Assembly (NCBI GenBank): GCA_016705335.1
Contig: JADIYN010000078.1
Coordinates: 120,871-184,870 of the forward strand
DNA: 64,000 nucleotides
Origin: Draconibacterium sp.
Lineage (GTDB): Bacteria; Bacteroidota; Bacteroidia; Bacteroidales; Prolixibacteraceae
Direction: 5' to 3'
How positions within the stretch are numbered: the first letter of the stretch is position 1; every line of letters starts with the position of its first letter. The notes under the pieces were generated by a model. That model was not told where the DNA came from. It was given only the letters and a program-made list of their open reading frames with translations, and did no database searches. This document shows, piece by piece, positions 41,055 to 51,486 of the stretch. The position numbers and the translations under genes are program-made.

Positions 41055-41996
41055 TTATTTCGAAAATCCCAGTTTTCTTAAAACCTTGAAACAAAAACAA
41101 ACCAAACGACTTGGCAAAGCAAAAATAAAATTCAAAAAAATGTTTTCCTTTAATTTTGTGTTGAGATAATTGTCATACTTATTTTGTCCATTCCTAATTT
41201 CTTTTAATTCATCAAATTTTACTTCTGATTTCAATTGGATCAACTCCCAAAAAGCATTTTTTGAAGCCTGTTTTTTAAGTATTGGATCCGATGTTTTTTC
41301 CTTTAATATCTTGTCATAAATGTATGGGAGAGTAAGAATAAAAGAAGAATGACTTTTCCTGGTTATTTGGTTGTCATGTATCCTGTAATGATATAGTTTT
41401 CGGTTATCGCCATAAAATGAAAGTTTATCGGCAACAGAATAAAGCCATTCCCAATCATAACTGCCAATCCATCCATTTGTATCAACAACACTGTGTGCTT
41501 TTGTCTTTTTGATAGCACTCGACATATATGGAAATCCTAATTTATATTTAATTCCATATTCAATTATTATGTTTCCGTTTGGTGAATATCCAAAAGGCAA
41601 TGTATGAAAATGCGATTTATCTCCCTTAGAAGTTATTACTGAGAAATCTGAATAAAAGACATCTATATCCTGATGCATATTTACTGCATGGACAAAAGAT
41701 TCAACGTAATTTGGTGAAAGCAAATCATCATCCTGGAGATTCATTACATATTTGGTATCGGAAAGTTCAAACCCTCTTGCAAAGTTCGCTGCAATTCCAA
41801 TATTACTGTCGTTTCGATAATATTTAACATTTTTTTCCTTGCAAACCTTCTCAAAAAAATCATGAGAAGAACAATTATCAACAACAATAACTGAACATTT
41901 TATTGTTTGGTTTAATGCACTTTCAAGAGCCGCTATGAAATATTCCTTACGTTCATAGCAGGGCATGGAAATAGTTAATAGATTGGTGAAACTCAT
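41055..41996 (-). CDS. Glycosyltransferase family 2
   Basis: 313 residues, GT-A fold. TISMPCYERKEYFIAALESAL, CSVIVVDNCSSHDFFEKV and YVMNLQDDDLLSPNYVESF (DDD at the DXD position) are clear. WEWLYSVADKLSFYG and YHYRIHDNQ are typical of the C-terminal half. Donor unknown. It lies between a flippase and the DUF4910 gene. Confidence 0.92.
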   Translation of the reverse strand: MSFTNLLTISMPCYERKEYFIAALESALNQTIKCSVIVVDNCSSHDFFEKVCKEKNVKYYRNDSNIGIAANFARGFELSDTKYVMNLQDDDLLSPNYVESFVHAVNMHQDIDVFYSDFSVITSKGDKSHFHTLPFGYSPNGNIIIEYGIKYKLGFPYMSSAIKKTKAHSVVDTNGWIGSYDWEWLYSVADKLSFYGDNRKLYHYRIHDNQITRKSHSSFILTLPYIYDKILKEKTSDPILKKQASKNAFWELIQLKSEVKFDELKEIRNGQNKYDNYLNTKLKENIFLNFIFALPSRLVCFCFKVLRKLGFSK

Positions 41997-42029
41997 AATT
42001 TTAGATTTCTATTTATTGGGGAATTTGAG

Positions 42030-43335
42030 TTATAATTCTTTTAAAAGGGTTGCATTAAATAATTTATCGGCTGCTTCGTTAATAACTTCAAAATCAATTC
42101 CTGATCTTTTTGCAATATCAAGGGTAGAATGATTTCCATCCGACAAATTCAGAACCCACAATAAAGCCATTTGATAATCTTTATGATTGCTTTGTCCTCC
42201 AACAGACCCATACAATCCACGTTTCCCAAGTTGTGGTTCTCCTTTTGGGCTCAGATTTGTCCATTTTCTGTTTCCCTCAAGGGTTGTAATTATTTTCAGA
42301 AGAAAGGAAAGTGATTCAGTTAAATTATCAGAATTGATAAAATCAAGATTGTCAGCCGATGTATGATATTCAGGAAATTCAGCAAAGGGTGTTCGGGTTA
42401 ATCTGCCAACCGGAAGATTAAACCCGGGAACAAAACTGTCTTTCATCATATCCATAAGGCGAAAAATCAAGTATTTTGAAACCTAGTTTTTTTTCAAGCA
42501 GATACGTCACTATTTCATCAATTTCGGCATTTCCCTGTCTCGATTTTTTATATTGAAATGGTGTTGAATCCCCCAAAAGAGTAAGTATCAAACCATGTTT
42601 TATATTGTGTAATTTATCTTCATTCTTACTCAACCATGCTAAGGAACCGATCGTACCTGGTATAAACAAAAACCGATAAGAGAAATGATTATCCAGTTTT
42701 CTGAGTACTTCTGCCAATTTTACTGCCAGCACAATCCCCGATAAATTATCATTTCCTAAAGATGGATGACAAATATGACAACTAAAAAGAACTTCCTCCT
42801 CCGTTTTCCCGGGAATATAATATTCGCCATACGTTAAAAACCCCGGTTCAATTATCGAATCAATTTTAACATGATATTTTTCCTCGGTTAAATTCTCAAA
42901 TTGATTATGCGACATGCAAAACCCCCATTTTCGATTATAATATGAGGTGCGATATGGAACCCACTCCGGATTCTCAGGGATTGTATATAAATGTTCCTTT
43001 AAATCTGATAAATCAATTTTTTTGTCAACCGGTTCACTATAATTCAGTACGTGTAGGTTGAGTTTTTTGAAATCTACAATCTTTTCTCCACTGGAATTTT
43101 TTATCCAGGCATCTGTAATATTCCATTCTTCAGGTATTTCCCAGTCGAAAACTTTTGTTCCTGAAGGAATTTCGACAACTTCCAAAGGAATTATTTCATT
43201 AAGGATTGAAAGAGTTTCACGAACACCATTTCCAGTAATACTGCGGCAAATTGGGTACAATCTCTCAGCAAGTTCATACATTTTCTTTCCCTCTTCTACC
43301 ACATTAATTTCGTGCAAGGCTTTGCTAATTGTCAT
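42030..43335 (-). CDS. DUF4910-type aminopeptidase-like protein (frameshifted)
   Basis: About 435 codons. 42418-43335 has ERLYPICRSITGNGVRETL, PEEWNITDAWIKN, PYRTSYYNRKWGFCMSH and VLFSCHICHPSLGNDNLSG (the M28-like zinc-site HICHPSxxNDN). It breaks after GYDERQFCS near 42450, and 42030-42470 continues PGFNLPVGRLTRTPFAEFPEYHTSADNLDF, which supplies another His/Glu set. The C-terminus resembles a small winged-helix. The fold is that of Zn-aminopeptidases. Its repeated presence in polysaccharide loci, here beside a PIG-L deacetylase, suggests a sugar-amide hydrolase or similar, but the reaction is unknown. Confidence 0.82.
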
Positions 43336-43358
43336 TAATTCTTCTTTTCCGAATGTTT

Positions 43359-43994
43359 TTAAAGAAATAATTTTCTAGCATAAAAAGCTTCTGCAAACAT
43401 GTTTGCCGATTCCAGGCCACGTAATCGCAAAAGTGCATTGAAGGTTGCATCATCAAACCAATGTTTTGATTTTTGTGACTGAAAAGTCTCCAGCAGAATG
43501 TTATTTCTTTTTCTAATATATTGTTCTTCAAGTTTTATATAGAAATTCGGGATACCCAGATCACCATCATATTTTGGTATTTCATATTCCAGAATTAGTT
43601 CGCTGCGCCAGGTATTCCATGTCAAATCACTGATTAGCCGATGATCCTGATGCCGGTCATCTCTGTAATGTGTAAAAATAATGTCGGGGGATATTTCCTT
43701 TTTTATCTCTTCGAAATATTCTTTTATTTCGATACCATGAAACGGTAAAAGCCATCACGAAATGAATTGACAACAATTTTTTGTTGGGTACATCCGACAA
43801 AAAAGTTCTGCACTTTTTAAAGCTTCTTGTTTTCTGATATCATTTGACGCAAAAACAATCCAGTTTAACTGTTCAATTTTGTATTCATCAATTAATTTTA
43901 AGACAGTTCCACCTGCGCCAATTTCAATATCATCGCAATGTGCTCCAAGGCAAAGTATCTTTAGCGGTTTATTTTTATCAAATTGAATTTTCAT
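43359..43994 (-). CDS. PIG-L/LmbE-family deacetylase (two frameshifts)
   Basis: About 212 codons. The zinc motif GAHCDDIEIGAGGT is near residues 17-30, with Cys in place of the usual Pro (AHPDD). After RMYPT the frame changes (near 43785) to QQKIVVNSFRDGFYRF, and again near 43735 to GIEIKEYFEEIKKEISPDII. The second metal motif HYRDDRHQDHR follows, and the protein ends SANMFAEAFYARKLF. The family removes N-acetyl groups from amino sugars. Likely deacetylates a sugar, perhaps before re-acylation by the acyl-transfer cassette. Confidence 0.85.
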
Positions 43995-44012
43995 ATTTAC
44001 GATGCAATTTGT

Positions 44013-44825
44013 TTATTTCCGTGAAATTTTACGTCCATTTCTTTCTTCCTGTTTCCAAACTTCCCATGGTGGATTTCCCTGGTCGTAAATATCATCAATA
44101 TTCTTTTTATCTTTAAAGGTATCCATGCTTGCCCAAAATCCTTTATGTTCCCACGATACTAATTGTTGTTTCTCAATCAGCCTTTTAAATGGCTGATCAA
44201 CAATTTCATCGCCATACTCCATGTAATCGAAAATCTCTTTCCTTAATATAAAATACCCTGTGTTTATCAGTAGGTTTGACGAACCAATCTGGCTAATTTG
44301 ATTTACGGTTCCATCTTCCTTTTTATCGACAAAATGAAAACTTTGATTTGAATAACAAGACATAAAAGCAGCGGTTTTATCGGGTTTACCTTCAAACCAA
44401 TCTATCATTGAAGGAAGGTGGAGGTCGGTCAAACCATCACTATAATTTGCGAGGAACGTTTCCTCATCTTTTAAATATTCTCTTACCTTCATTAATCTCA
44501 TTCCAATATTTGCATTCAATCCTGTATCAACAAATGTGATTTTCCAATCGTGTATATCAGAATTCTGCAGTTCGATTTCTCTTCCACCATTTGAAAAAAC
44601 GAAATCGTTAGAAAGTGTTTCATCATAATTGATGAAGTATTTTTTAATATAATCAGCCTTGTAACCCAAGCATAAAATAAAGTCGTTATGACCATAATGT
44701 GCATAGTATTTCATTATGTTCCAAAGTATTGGACGATATCCTATTTGCACCATAGGTTTCGGAATCTGATCAGAAACTTCCCTTAAACGGATTCCCTGAC
44801 CGCCGCAAAATAAAACTACTTTCAT
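44013..44825 (-). CDS. Sugar-1-phosphate nucleotidyltransferase (RfbF-like, glucose-1-phosphate cytidylyltransferase family)
   Basis: 270 residues. MKVVLFCGGQGIRLREVSDQ (binding loop GGxGxRLRE), IPKPMVQIGYRPILWNIMKYYAHYG, ANYSDGLTDL, INTGYFILRKEIFDYM and WEHKGFWASMDTFKDK are family landmarks. It activates a hexose-1-phosphate, most likely with CTP. The loop begins FCGGQG rather than LAGGLG, which marks a subfamily seen with GSA-type aminotransferases and C-methyltransferases; that association is recalled, not computed. Confidence 0.88.
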   Translation of the reverse strand: MKVVLFCGGQGIRLREVSDQIPKPMVQIGYRPILWNIMKYYAHYGHNDFILCLGYKADYIKKYFINYDETLSNDFVFSNGGREIELQNSDIHDWKITFVDTGLNANIGMRLMKVREYLKDEETFLANYSDGLTDLHLPSMIDWFEGKPDKTAAFMSCYSNQSFHFVDKKEDGTVNQISQIGSSNLLINTGYFILRKEIFDYMEYGDEIVDQPFKRLIEKQQLVSWEHKGFWASMDTFKDKKNIDDIYDQGNPPWEVWKQEERNGRKISRK

Positions 44826-44856
44826 GATATTATTATTTTAGTGAAGAAAGATTCAC

Positions 44857-46107
44857 TTAATCGAGAACCATTAATTCAGGGATTGGGACCACAAATTTCC
44901 CTCCCCATTCACGCACATATTTATGCTGATTAATTATTTCATCTTTCAGGTTCCAGGGTAGTATAAAAACATAATCAGGTTTGGTTTCCTTAATTACGTC
45001 AGGATGAAGGATTGGGATATGAGTGCCCGGCAAAAAGTTACCTTGCTTGTGGGGGCTCATATCTACTGTATAGTCAATAAAATCTGTTCTTACACCGCAA
45101 TAATTAAGCAGCGTATTTCCTTTCCCGGGAGCGCCGTACCCTACAACAGTTTTGCCATTTCGTTTGGCATTTATTAAAAAATCAAGGATTTTACGTTTTG
45201 TTTCCTTTACTTTTTCTTCGAACATCGAATAAAATTCGCGACTTTCAAAACCAAGATCGATTTCGCGTTGTAAAAGTTCGGTTACATTGGCAGTTACTTC
45301 TTTTGTTGTATCATTAGCATGTTTTCCGTAAATACGCAAAGAACCTCCATGAGTAGGCAATTCTTCAACATCGAATAAAGTTATTCCATGATGAGCAAAT
45401 ATACGATTTACAGCCACAAACGATAAATAAGAAAAATGCTCGTGATAAATTGTGTCGAACTGATTTTGCTCTATTAATCGCTGCAGATGCGGAAATTCCA
45501 TTGTAATTACTCCTTTTGCAGCTAACATTATTTTCATGCCTGATACAAAATCATTGATATCAGGAACATGAGCCAAAACATTGTTTCCAAGCAGTAAATT
45601 GGCATTTCCATATAAATAAACCATTTTCTCGGCAGTATTTTTACCGAAAAACTCAACTTCTGTCCTGACACCTTTTTCTCTTGCTGCTTCTGCAACGTTG
45701 GCTGCCGGATCAATTCCCAAAACCGGAATTCCTTTTAGGTTGAACCATTGCAAAAGATAACCGTCGTTACTTGCAATTTCAACCACCAAACTTTTATTAT
45801 TAAGGCCGAAACGCCCGGTCATTAAATCAGCATATTTACGGGCGTGCTCAAGCCAACTTGGTGAATAAGAAGAGAAATATGCATATTCGTCAGCAAATAT
45901 TTCATACGGAGTAGCAAATTCTTCCAGTTGCATTAACCAGCATTCTTCGCATACAAAAGCATGTAACGGATAAAATTTCTCCATATCGTTGGCATTTTCC
46001 GGTTTTACATGTTTTTGGCAAAGTGGTGACATGCCAAGATTGATAACGCTATATTCTAAATTACTGTTGCAGAACCTGCATTTACTTGATGAATTTGTGT
46101 TTTTCAT
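44857..46107 (-). CDS. SAM-dependent sugar C-methyltransferase (TylC3/NovU-like)
   Basis: 416 residues. An N-terminal zinc-binding domain (CRFCNS at 11-16 and CEECW near 55) is followed by a class I SAM fold (LVVEIASNDGYLLQWF, LGIDPAANVAEAAREKG) and LLLGNNVLAHVPDI. The catalytic-region EFPHLQRLIEQNQFDTIYHEHFSYLS (split in two motifs, both present) precedes a C-terminal domain (VVGYGAPGKGNTLLNYCG). Such enzymes C-methylate keto sugars to make branched deoxysugars. It neighbours an epimerase, SDR and aminotransferase, so a branched or methylated sugar is expected. Confidence 0.9.
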   Translation of the reverse strand: MKNTNSSSKCRFCNSNLEYSVINLGMSPLCQKHVKPENANDMEKFYPLHAFVCEECWLMQLEEFATPYEIFADEYAYFSSYSPSWLEHARKYADLMTGRFGLNNKSLVVEIASNDGYLLQWFNLKGIPVLGIDPAANVAEAAREKGVRTEVEFFGKNTAEKMVYLYGNANLLLGNNVLAHVPDINDFVSGMKIMLAAKGVITMEFPHLQRLIEQNQFDTIYHEHFSYLSFVAVNRIFAHHGITLFDVEELPTHGGSLRIYGKHANDTTKEVTANVTELLQREIDLGFESREFYSMFEEKVKETKRKILDFLINAKRNGKTVVGYGAPGKGNTLLNYCGVRTDFIDYTVDMSPHKQGNFLPGTHIPILHPDVIKETKPDYVFILPWNLKDEIINQHKYVREWGGKFVVPIPELMVLD

Positions 46108-46151
46108 ATTGTGTTTAAACGATTTACAGTATATATTTTTATTTTGTTTTG

Positions 46152-46687
46152 TTATTTGCCCAGGTCAAAATCAGGTTGCGATTTGTCCTTTTCAGACATA
46201 ATTTTTGGTTCAAAAGGCCATTCAACAGCAAAAATCGGATCATTCCACCGAATAGTTGCACCCGCACCAGGAACGTAAAATTCTGACATCAGGTAACTAA
46301 TTTCACAGTTGTCTTCCAATGTAATAAATCCATGTGCAAAATCTTCGGGACATACAACATTTTGTAATTTTTCTGCGAAAGTTCAACTCCTATCCATTGT
46401 TTAAAGGTTGGAGAATCTTTTCTAAGGTCGATAATTACGTCATAAATACTACCCATCGTACAGCGAACCAGTTTTGCTTCCTGAAATGGAGCGATTTGAT
46501 AATGCATTCCGCGCAAAGTACCTTTTGACTTGTTGAAAGAAACATTTGCCTGACTGATATTTGTGTTCAAACCATGTTCTTTCATTTCATTGGCGCACCA
46601 AGACCGTCCAAAAGAACCACGTTCATCTACCATCCGTTCAATTTCGATGACGAAAGCGCCCTTTAGTTTTGTTTCGGTAAATATCAT
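46152..46687 (-). CDS. dTDP-4-dehydrorhamnose 3,5-epimerase family protein (frameshifted)
   Basis: About 178 codons. ERMVDERGSFGRSWCANEM, GTLRGMHYQIAPFQEAKLVRC (catalytic His) and DVIIDLRKDSPTFKQW are RfbC motifs. The frame breaks near 46345, where one missing G turns PEDFAHGFITLEDNCEI into an early stop. The corrected tail (SEFYVPGAGATIRWNDPIFA) reaches a stop at 46152. Epimerises a 4-keto-6-deoxy sugar nucleotide. It works with its SDR, methyltransferase and aminotransferase neighbours rather than in rhamnose synthesis, since no RmlD-like reductase is present. Confidence 0.9.
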
Positions 46688-46700
46688 TTTGAAAAGAAAA

Positions 46701-47750
46701 TTATTTCCAGTTCCAATTTAAATCGCTGTCCAAAAGATTTTTCTGCTTTAGTTGATTGATTACATTTAAACGCATCAAATTAGATTCCCTGAATTTTGGG
46801 TCATTAAAACCCATTTCCATTAAACTTTCGTACAATGCTTTAATCGTCGGTTTTAAAGCAAAAACCGGTTGATGATCAGGCGCAAGTTTTTTATATAAAT
46901 CGAAATTTACTTTGTAAGAACGTTTATCGGGCGGTGCATCGGCATTTACTGAAACTTTGCATCCAACAACCACTTCAGCTACCATTTCTGCAAGTTCTTT
47001 AACCTGGTAATTCCATTCGTTACTTCCAGTATTTATAGCCAGGAAACTACCTCCAGGTTCATGTTTACGTTGGATTGCCCAATCAATTGCACGTGCCATA
47101 TCCAATACATTTATTAGTGGTCTCCATGGAGATCCGTCACTTAAAATATCTATTCGTTTTGAAGAAACTGCACCGGCAACAAAATCGTTGATTACCAAAT
47201 CGAGGCGTAAACGATTACTATAACCACATGCAGTTGCAAAACGAAGGCAGGTAACAACAAAATCTTCAGAAGCAAGTGGCTCAAGATCTCTCTCTGCGGC
47301 TATTTTTGAACGAGCGTAAGCAGTTAGTGGGTTCAGTGTATCGGCTTCAACTTTTGCATTATCATCAGCTTCACCATAAACATTATAACTTGATGTAAAA
47401 ACGAATGATTTTACGCCTCTTTCTTTTCCTGCTTCAGCCATTTTTATTGCAGCTCTGTAATTTACATCCATTGTAACATCTTCGAACCTGTTTCCCATAG
47501 GATCGTTTGAAATAGCAGCCAAATAAACAATTGCGTCAACTCCATTCAATAAATCGGGATCAAAACTTCTTACATCTCCAAAAATCTGTTGATTCAATTT
47601 TACCTCTGGTAAAATAGGGGAATTTGTTAAACAATGGGCAAAAAAACCTGTATCATAACCTATTAGTTCAGCATCAGGAAAACTTTCCCTTAATCGACCA
47701 ACAACTCCAGGGCCAACATAGCCCAAATTCCCTGTTATTAATATTTTCAT
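46701..47750 (-). CDS. NAD-dependent sugar epimerase/dehydratase (SDR)
   Basis: 349 residues. Rossmann motif GNLGYVGPGVVG, DAIVYLAAISNDP, FTSSYNVYGEAD and the catalytic YARSKIAAER are intact. The C-terminal half has FATACGYSNRLRLDLVINDF and GSPWRPLINVLDMA, typical of extended SDRs of 4-reductase or dehydratase type. Forms a five-gene set with epimerase, methyltransferase, nucleotidyltransferase and the GSA-type aminotransferase. It may be the 4,6-dehydratase or the 4-ketoreductase of that pathway. Confidence 0.88.
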   Translation of the reverse strand: MKILITGNLGYVGPGVVGRLRESFPDAELIGYDTGFFAHCLTNSPILPEVKLNQQIFGDVRSFDPDLLNGVDAIVYLAAISNDPMGNRFEDVTMDVNYRAAIKMAEAGKERGVKSFVFTSSYNVYGEADDNAKVEADTLNPLTAYARSKIAAERDLEPLASEDFVVTCLRFATACGYSNRLRLDLVINDFVAGAVSSKRIDILSDGSPWRPLINVLDMARAIDWAIQRKHEPGGSFLAINTGSNEWNYQVKELAEMVAEVVVGCKVSVNADAPPDKRSYKVNFDLYKKLAPDHQPVFALKPTIKALYESLMEMGFNDPKFRESNLMRLNVINQLKQKNLLDSDLNWNWK

Positions 47751-47778
47751 TTTTTACTGAATATTTAAAAAACTTATT

Positions 47779-49085
47779 TTAATTGTATTTTCTCCAGACG
47801 GGTGCAACCGTCCTTCCCACAAGATATTTTTCAACACCTTCATCAAGTGCTTTTTTATAAACCAGCATTGCTTCCGACATTCTTTCAACTGTTTCAGTAA
47901 TTTCTTTGTCAGTATGTGAATACGAAACAATACTTGAAGGCATTAATAACCCACGTTTCATTTGTTCCTGAATAAATAATGTTCGGAATGATTGTGAAGG
48001 ATTTCCCAGTTGGTCTCTTGTTGTATAAACAGAACAGCAATTGGGACCGATAATAGAAATTTTGTCTTCAATTCCCAATTCGCGTGAAGCTTTGTTAACT
48101 CCCTCTTTCAACATTGCACCCTGCTTGTTTAAAAACCCGGGAACATCATTTTGCTGATAGAATTTCATGGTGGCAATTGCTGCTGCTAAAGCGTGGGTCT
48201 CGGCACCATGAGTGGTTGACATCAGGAATACCCTTTCTTTTTTATGGTAAATTCCACCCAAATCCATAAACTCCCTTTTTCCTGCGAGTGCAGAAATAGA
48301 AAAACCATTTCCCATTGCTTTTCCAAAAGTCGATAAATCGGGTATAACATTGTGGACTTTTTGTGCACCACCATTGTGCCACCTAAATCCTGTTATCATT
48401 TCATCGAGGATGAAAAGTGCACCGTTTTTATGGCAAATTTCCTTTGCTTTGTTTAAAAAATCGTCCTTGGGCTGATCATATTTTTCAGGCTCCATGATTA
48501 TACAGGCAATTTTGCCTGGATTTTCTGCAAACATTTTTCAATACTTTCCAAATTGTTATATGAAAAAGTAGTAACCAGGTTTTGCATAATTCCCGGAATA
48601 CCTGAATTCATAGGCGTTGTGCAAATAAACCAGTCATCAACTGAAAAAAACGGGTGTTCGGCACAGATGCCAACCATATCTCTGCCGGTATATGCCCTGG
48701 CAATTTTTAATGCACCATTTGTAGCATCTGAACCATTTTTGCTAAATTTTACCATTTCAGCATTTTCAAACATTTCGAGAAATGTTTCTGCACATTCGAG
48801 CTCAATTTTATTTGGCCTTCCGAAATTGGTACCCAATAACATTTGGTTGTATGCAGCTTTAACTACCGGTTCAAAATTATGACCAAGTGTTACACTGCGT
48901 AAACCCATTGCATATTCAATGTATTCATTTCCATCAACATCCCAAACATGACAACCCTGGCCCCTGTCAATATAGACAGGCATCGACTCAGGAAACTGAT
49001 CATCGCCCTTAGCATATGTGTGAGCACCCCCTGGAATAATGGTATTAAACCTATTTTGCAATTTCAATGATTCCTTAAATTTCAT
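47779..49085 (-). CDS. Class III aminotransferase, glutamate-1-semialdehyde aminomutase type (frameshifted)
   Basis: About 435 codons, PLP fold type I. 48498-49085 starts FKESLKLQNRFNTIIPGGAHTYAKGDDQ and contains MVKFSKNGSDATNGALKIAR. The frame changes near 48525, where 47779-48534 continues MFAENPGKIACIIMEPEKYD. FILDEMITGFRWH and STFGKAMGNGF (PLP Lys) follow. In surface-glycan clusters these act on keto sugars, not in tetrapyrrole synthesis. The insert-rich GGAHTY start is typical of that branch. Confidence 0.9.
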
Positions 49086-49103
49086 AATATCTTTTATGAT
49101 CTA

Positions 49104-50015
49104 TTAATTTAACAATGGAGATTTTTGAGCGAAAACAACTCTGACATTTCCTGAATTATCAGTTGTTGAATTTATTTTCTGAAATATCAAGGTTTTTTGA
49201 AGTAGTTTGATTACAAAGTCGCCCTGCCCCACTCCAACCTCAAAAACAAGCCAACCCTGCGGGGCTAAAAACCGAGGCGAATCAGCAATTAATTTCTGGA
49301 TAATTTTTACACCCAACATACCTCCGTCAAAAGCAAGAACTGGTTCATTTGATGAAATCTCAGGATTCATTTTAACCACTTTTGCACTGGAAATATATGG
49401 TGGATTGCAAACAATTAAATCAATTTTCCCGTGAAATTTATTAGATTCAAATTCAGAAAACAAGTCACTTTTAAAAACTTTTACCTGTTCGTTTTGAGTC
49501 AACAATTCAATATTTTCCCTTGTAAGTGCTACTGCTTCTTCCGAAATATCAGAAGCATATACTTTACACTTTGTATTTAAACATGAAATGGAAATACCTA
49601 AATTTCCGGCACCACAACAAACATCAAAAACAATTGCATTTCCTTTTGATTTGGTTATTATATGCGATAATTCAAGTGCCTTTTTTCCCAGTATTTCAGT
49701 TTCCTTACGTGGTATTAATGCACGTTTATCGGCTTTAAATTCAATACCCATAAAACTTTGCCTCTGAGTAATATATGCAAGTGGAATATTTTTCAATCTG
49801 AAATCAATCAGTTTATTTAATTTTTTCAATTGATCTTCATTTAACTCAGGAAGCGAAACATTACCTGCTTTTTCAGCAGAAACAGGTAATCCAGCGGCGG
49901 CTAACCACAGAGCTTTTATTGTTGATTCAAGATTTTCTTCCGGTTTATCATCCAAAAACTGGAGTTTATCTTTTAGTTCAACATTGATTTTGCTGAAAAC
50001 TTCAGTTACGTTCAT
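49104..50015 (-). CDS. PrmC/HemK-like glutamine-type N-methyltransferase
   Basis: 303 residues. PrmC architecture: N-terminal helical domain, PLAYITQRQSFMGIEFKADKRALIPRKETE, the SAM motif VFDVCCGAGNLGISI near residue 140, and LIVCNPPYISS (the NPPY amide-binding motif) near 209. In PrmC the target is the amide of a glutamine; here the DVCCGAGN motif differs from the usual DIGTGSG. The start overlaps the AMP-ligase stop (ATGA), so it is translated with it and is probably not the housekeeping PrmC. Candidate function: N-methylation of an amide made by the cassette. Confidence 0.82.
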   Translation of the reverse strand: MNVTEVFSKINVELKDKLQFLDDKPEENLESTIKALWLAAAGLPVSAEKAGNVSLPELNEDQLKKLNKLIDFRLKNIPLAYITQRQSFMGIEFKADKRALIPRKETEILGKKALELSHIITKSKGNAIVFDVCCGAGNLGISISCLNTKCKVYASDISEEAVALTRENIELLTQNEQVKVFKSDLFSEFESNKFHGKIDLIVCNPPYISSAKVVKMNPEISSNEPVLAFDGGMLGVKIIQKLIADSPRFLAPQGWLVFEVGVGQGDFVIKLLQKTLIFQKINSTTDNSGNVRVVFAQKSPLLN

Positions 50016-51472
50016 TTTACAACTGTACTTTTTAGAATTTTCTTATCGATCTTACCGTTTGTGCTTTTGGGCATTTCATCAAGGAAATAGATTTTTTGAG
50101 GCACCATAAAATTCTCTAATCTCGAAGCACATTCTTTTTGGATATCCTTTTCAACTAAATCAGAATTAGGATAATTTGTTACGAATGCAACTATCGACTC
50201 GCCCATAATTTCATCAGGTATCCCAATTACCGCGACTTCTTTTACACCTTCGATTTTATAAATTATATTTTCAATTTCAACCGGACTAACCTTTTCTCCC
50301 CTTGTTTTAATAATATCGTCGTTTCTTCCCAAAAAATAGAGGAATCCTTCTTCGTCCATTTTAAACCAATCGTTAGAGCACAAAATCCTTTCGCCCGGCA
50401 AAAATCCAGGTTTTAGCATTTCTTCACTAAGTGCTTCTTTGTGCCAATATCCTAACATGACATGGGGCCGCGAATATGCAAAATTCCTTTCTCATTGGCA
50501 GCAACCGGTTTTCCTTCAGGCGACAATAAAAAAACCTCAGTTCCGGGGATTGCTTTTCCAACTGAGGCGGGTTTAAGATCGACCAATTCAGGTTCAAGAT
50601 AGCATACTCTTTTACATTCGGTTAAACCGTACATTTTGAAAATCAATGCATTGGGGAATATTTTTTTAAGATCAGGGATAAATTCGGCCGGTAAGGCAGC
50701 AGCAGTATTTGTAACTTTTTCGATGCAATCGAACTTTAAATTAGACTTTTTGTTTGCGGCGATCAACATAGCATAAATAGTTGGAACGCCCGGGAATACC
50801 GTTGGTTTGTACTTTTCAATTTGTTTATAAATGGTGGATTGAAAAATAAATGATTGCTCAACAATTAGGGAACCGCCAATTGTAACTGCCATCAAAAGCT
50901 GATAAAGTCCATAATCAAATGCAAGCGGAGAAAGTAAAATCATCCGGTCCTTTTCAGTCAAACGAAGGTATTCGATCAAGCTCCAACTTGTGAAAACCAT
51001 TGATTGATGAGTCATCATCACACCTTTTGGAAAACCAGTACTACCAGAAGTGTAAATTAAAGCTGCCAAATCATTAGATTAAGTTTAAAACAGTATTTGA
51101 ATCTTTTAAAGCTGAGGTTAACTCATGATTCAATCCGCTTTCCGAAATCAGAGCTTTAGCGCCACTGTCATTTAAAATGTAACTTAACTTATCGGCTTTG
51201 GTTTGAGGATTAATAACCAGAAAAACCGCCCCGGCTAATGTGATTCCATAAATTGAAACAACATTATGCCATGAATTATTCATATAAATCGCAACCCGAT
51301 CACCCTTTTTAACTCCTGAAATCGCGAGGTAATTCGCCAGTTTTTCTGCAGATTCTTTCAGTTCGAAATATGTATATTCCTTCGACTTTACAATAATTGC
51401 AGTTTTAGAGGGAAAATTTCCGGCAGAAATTAGAAGTGCTTCCCCAAGTAATCGTTGCGGTATTTTTAACAT
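50012..51472 (-). CDS. Class I adenylate-forming acyl-AMP/acyl-ACP ligase (two frameshifts)
   Basis: Three frame pieces: 51074-51490, 50452-51069 and 50012-50458. Motifs in order: YTYFELKESAEKLANYL, LIYTSGSTGFPKGVMMTH (A3), FKMYGLTECKRVCYLEP (A5), DIIKTRGEKVSPVEIEN (A8) and PKSTNGKIDKKIL (A10 Lys). The ATG at 51472 is preferred over the TTG at 51490. The linker between ALKDSNTVLNLI and DLAALIYTSG is only a few residues, shorter than I expect. It would activate a carboxylate and load it on the adjacent ACP. The stop overlaps the PrmC-like start. Confidence 0.88.
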
Positions 51473-51486
51473 GGTATAAAAGAATA

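Noticed and set aside
49104..50015. Calling this simply the housekeeping release-factor methyltransferase PrmC
   Set aside because: The SAM motif is atypical and the gene is co-translated with an AMP ligase in a glycan operon; kept as PrmC-like.
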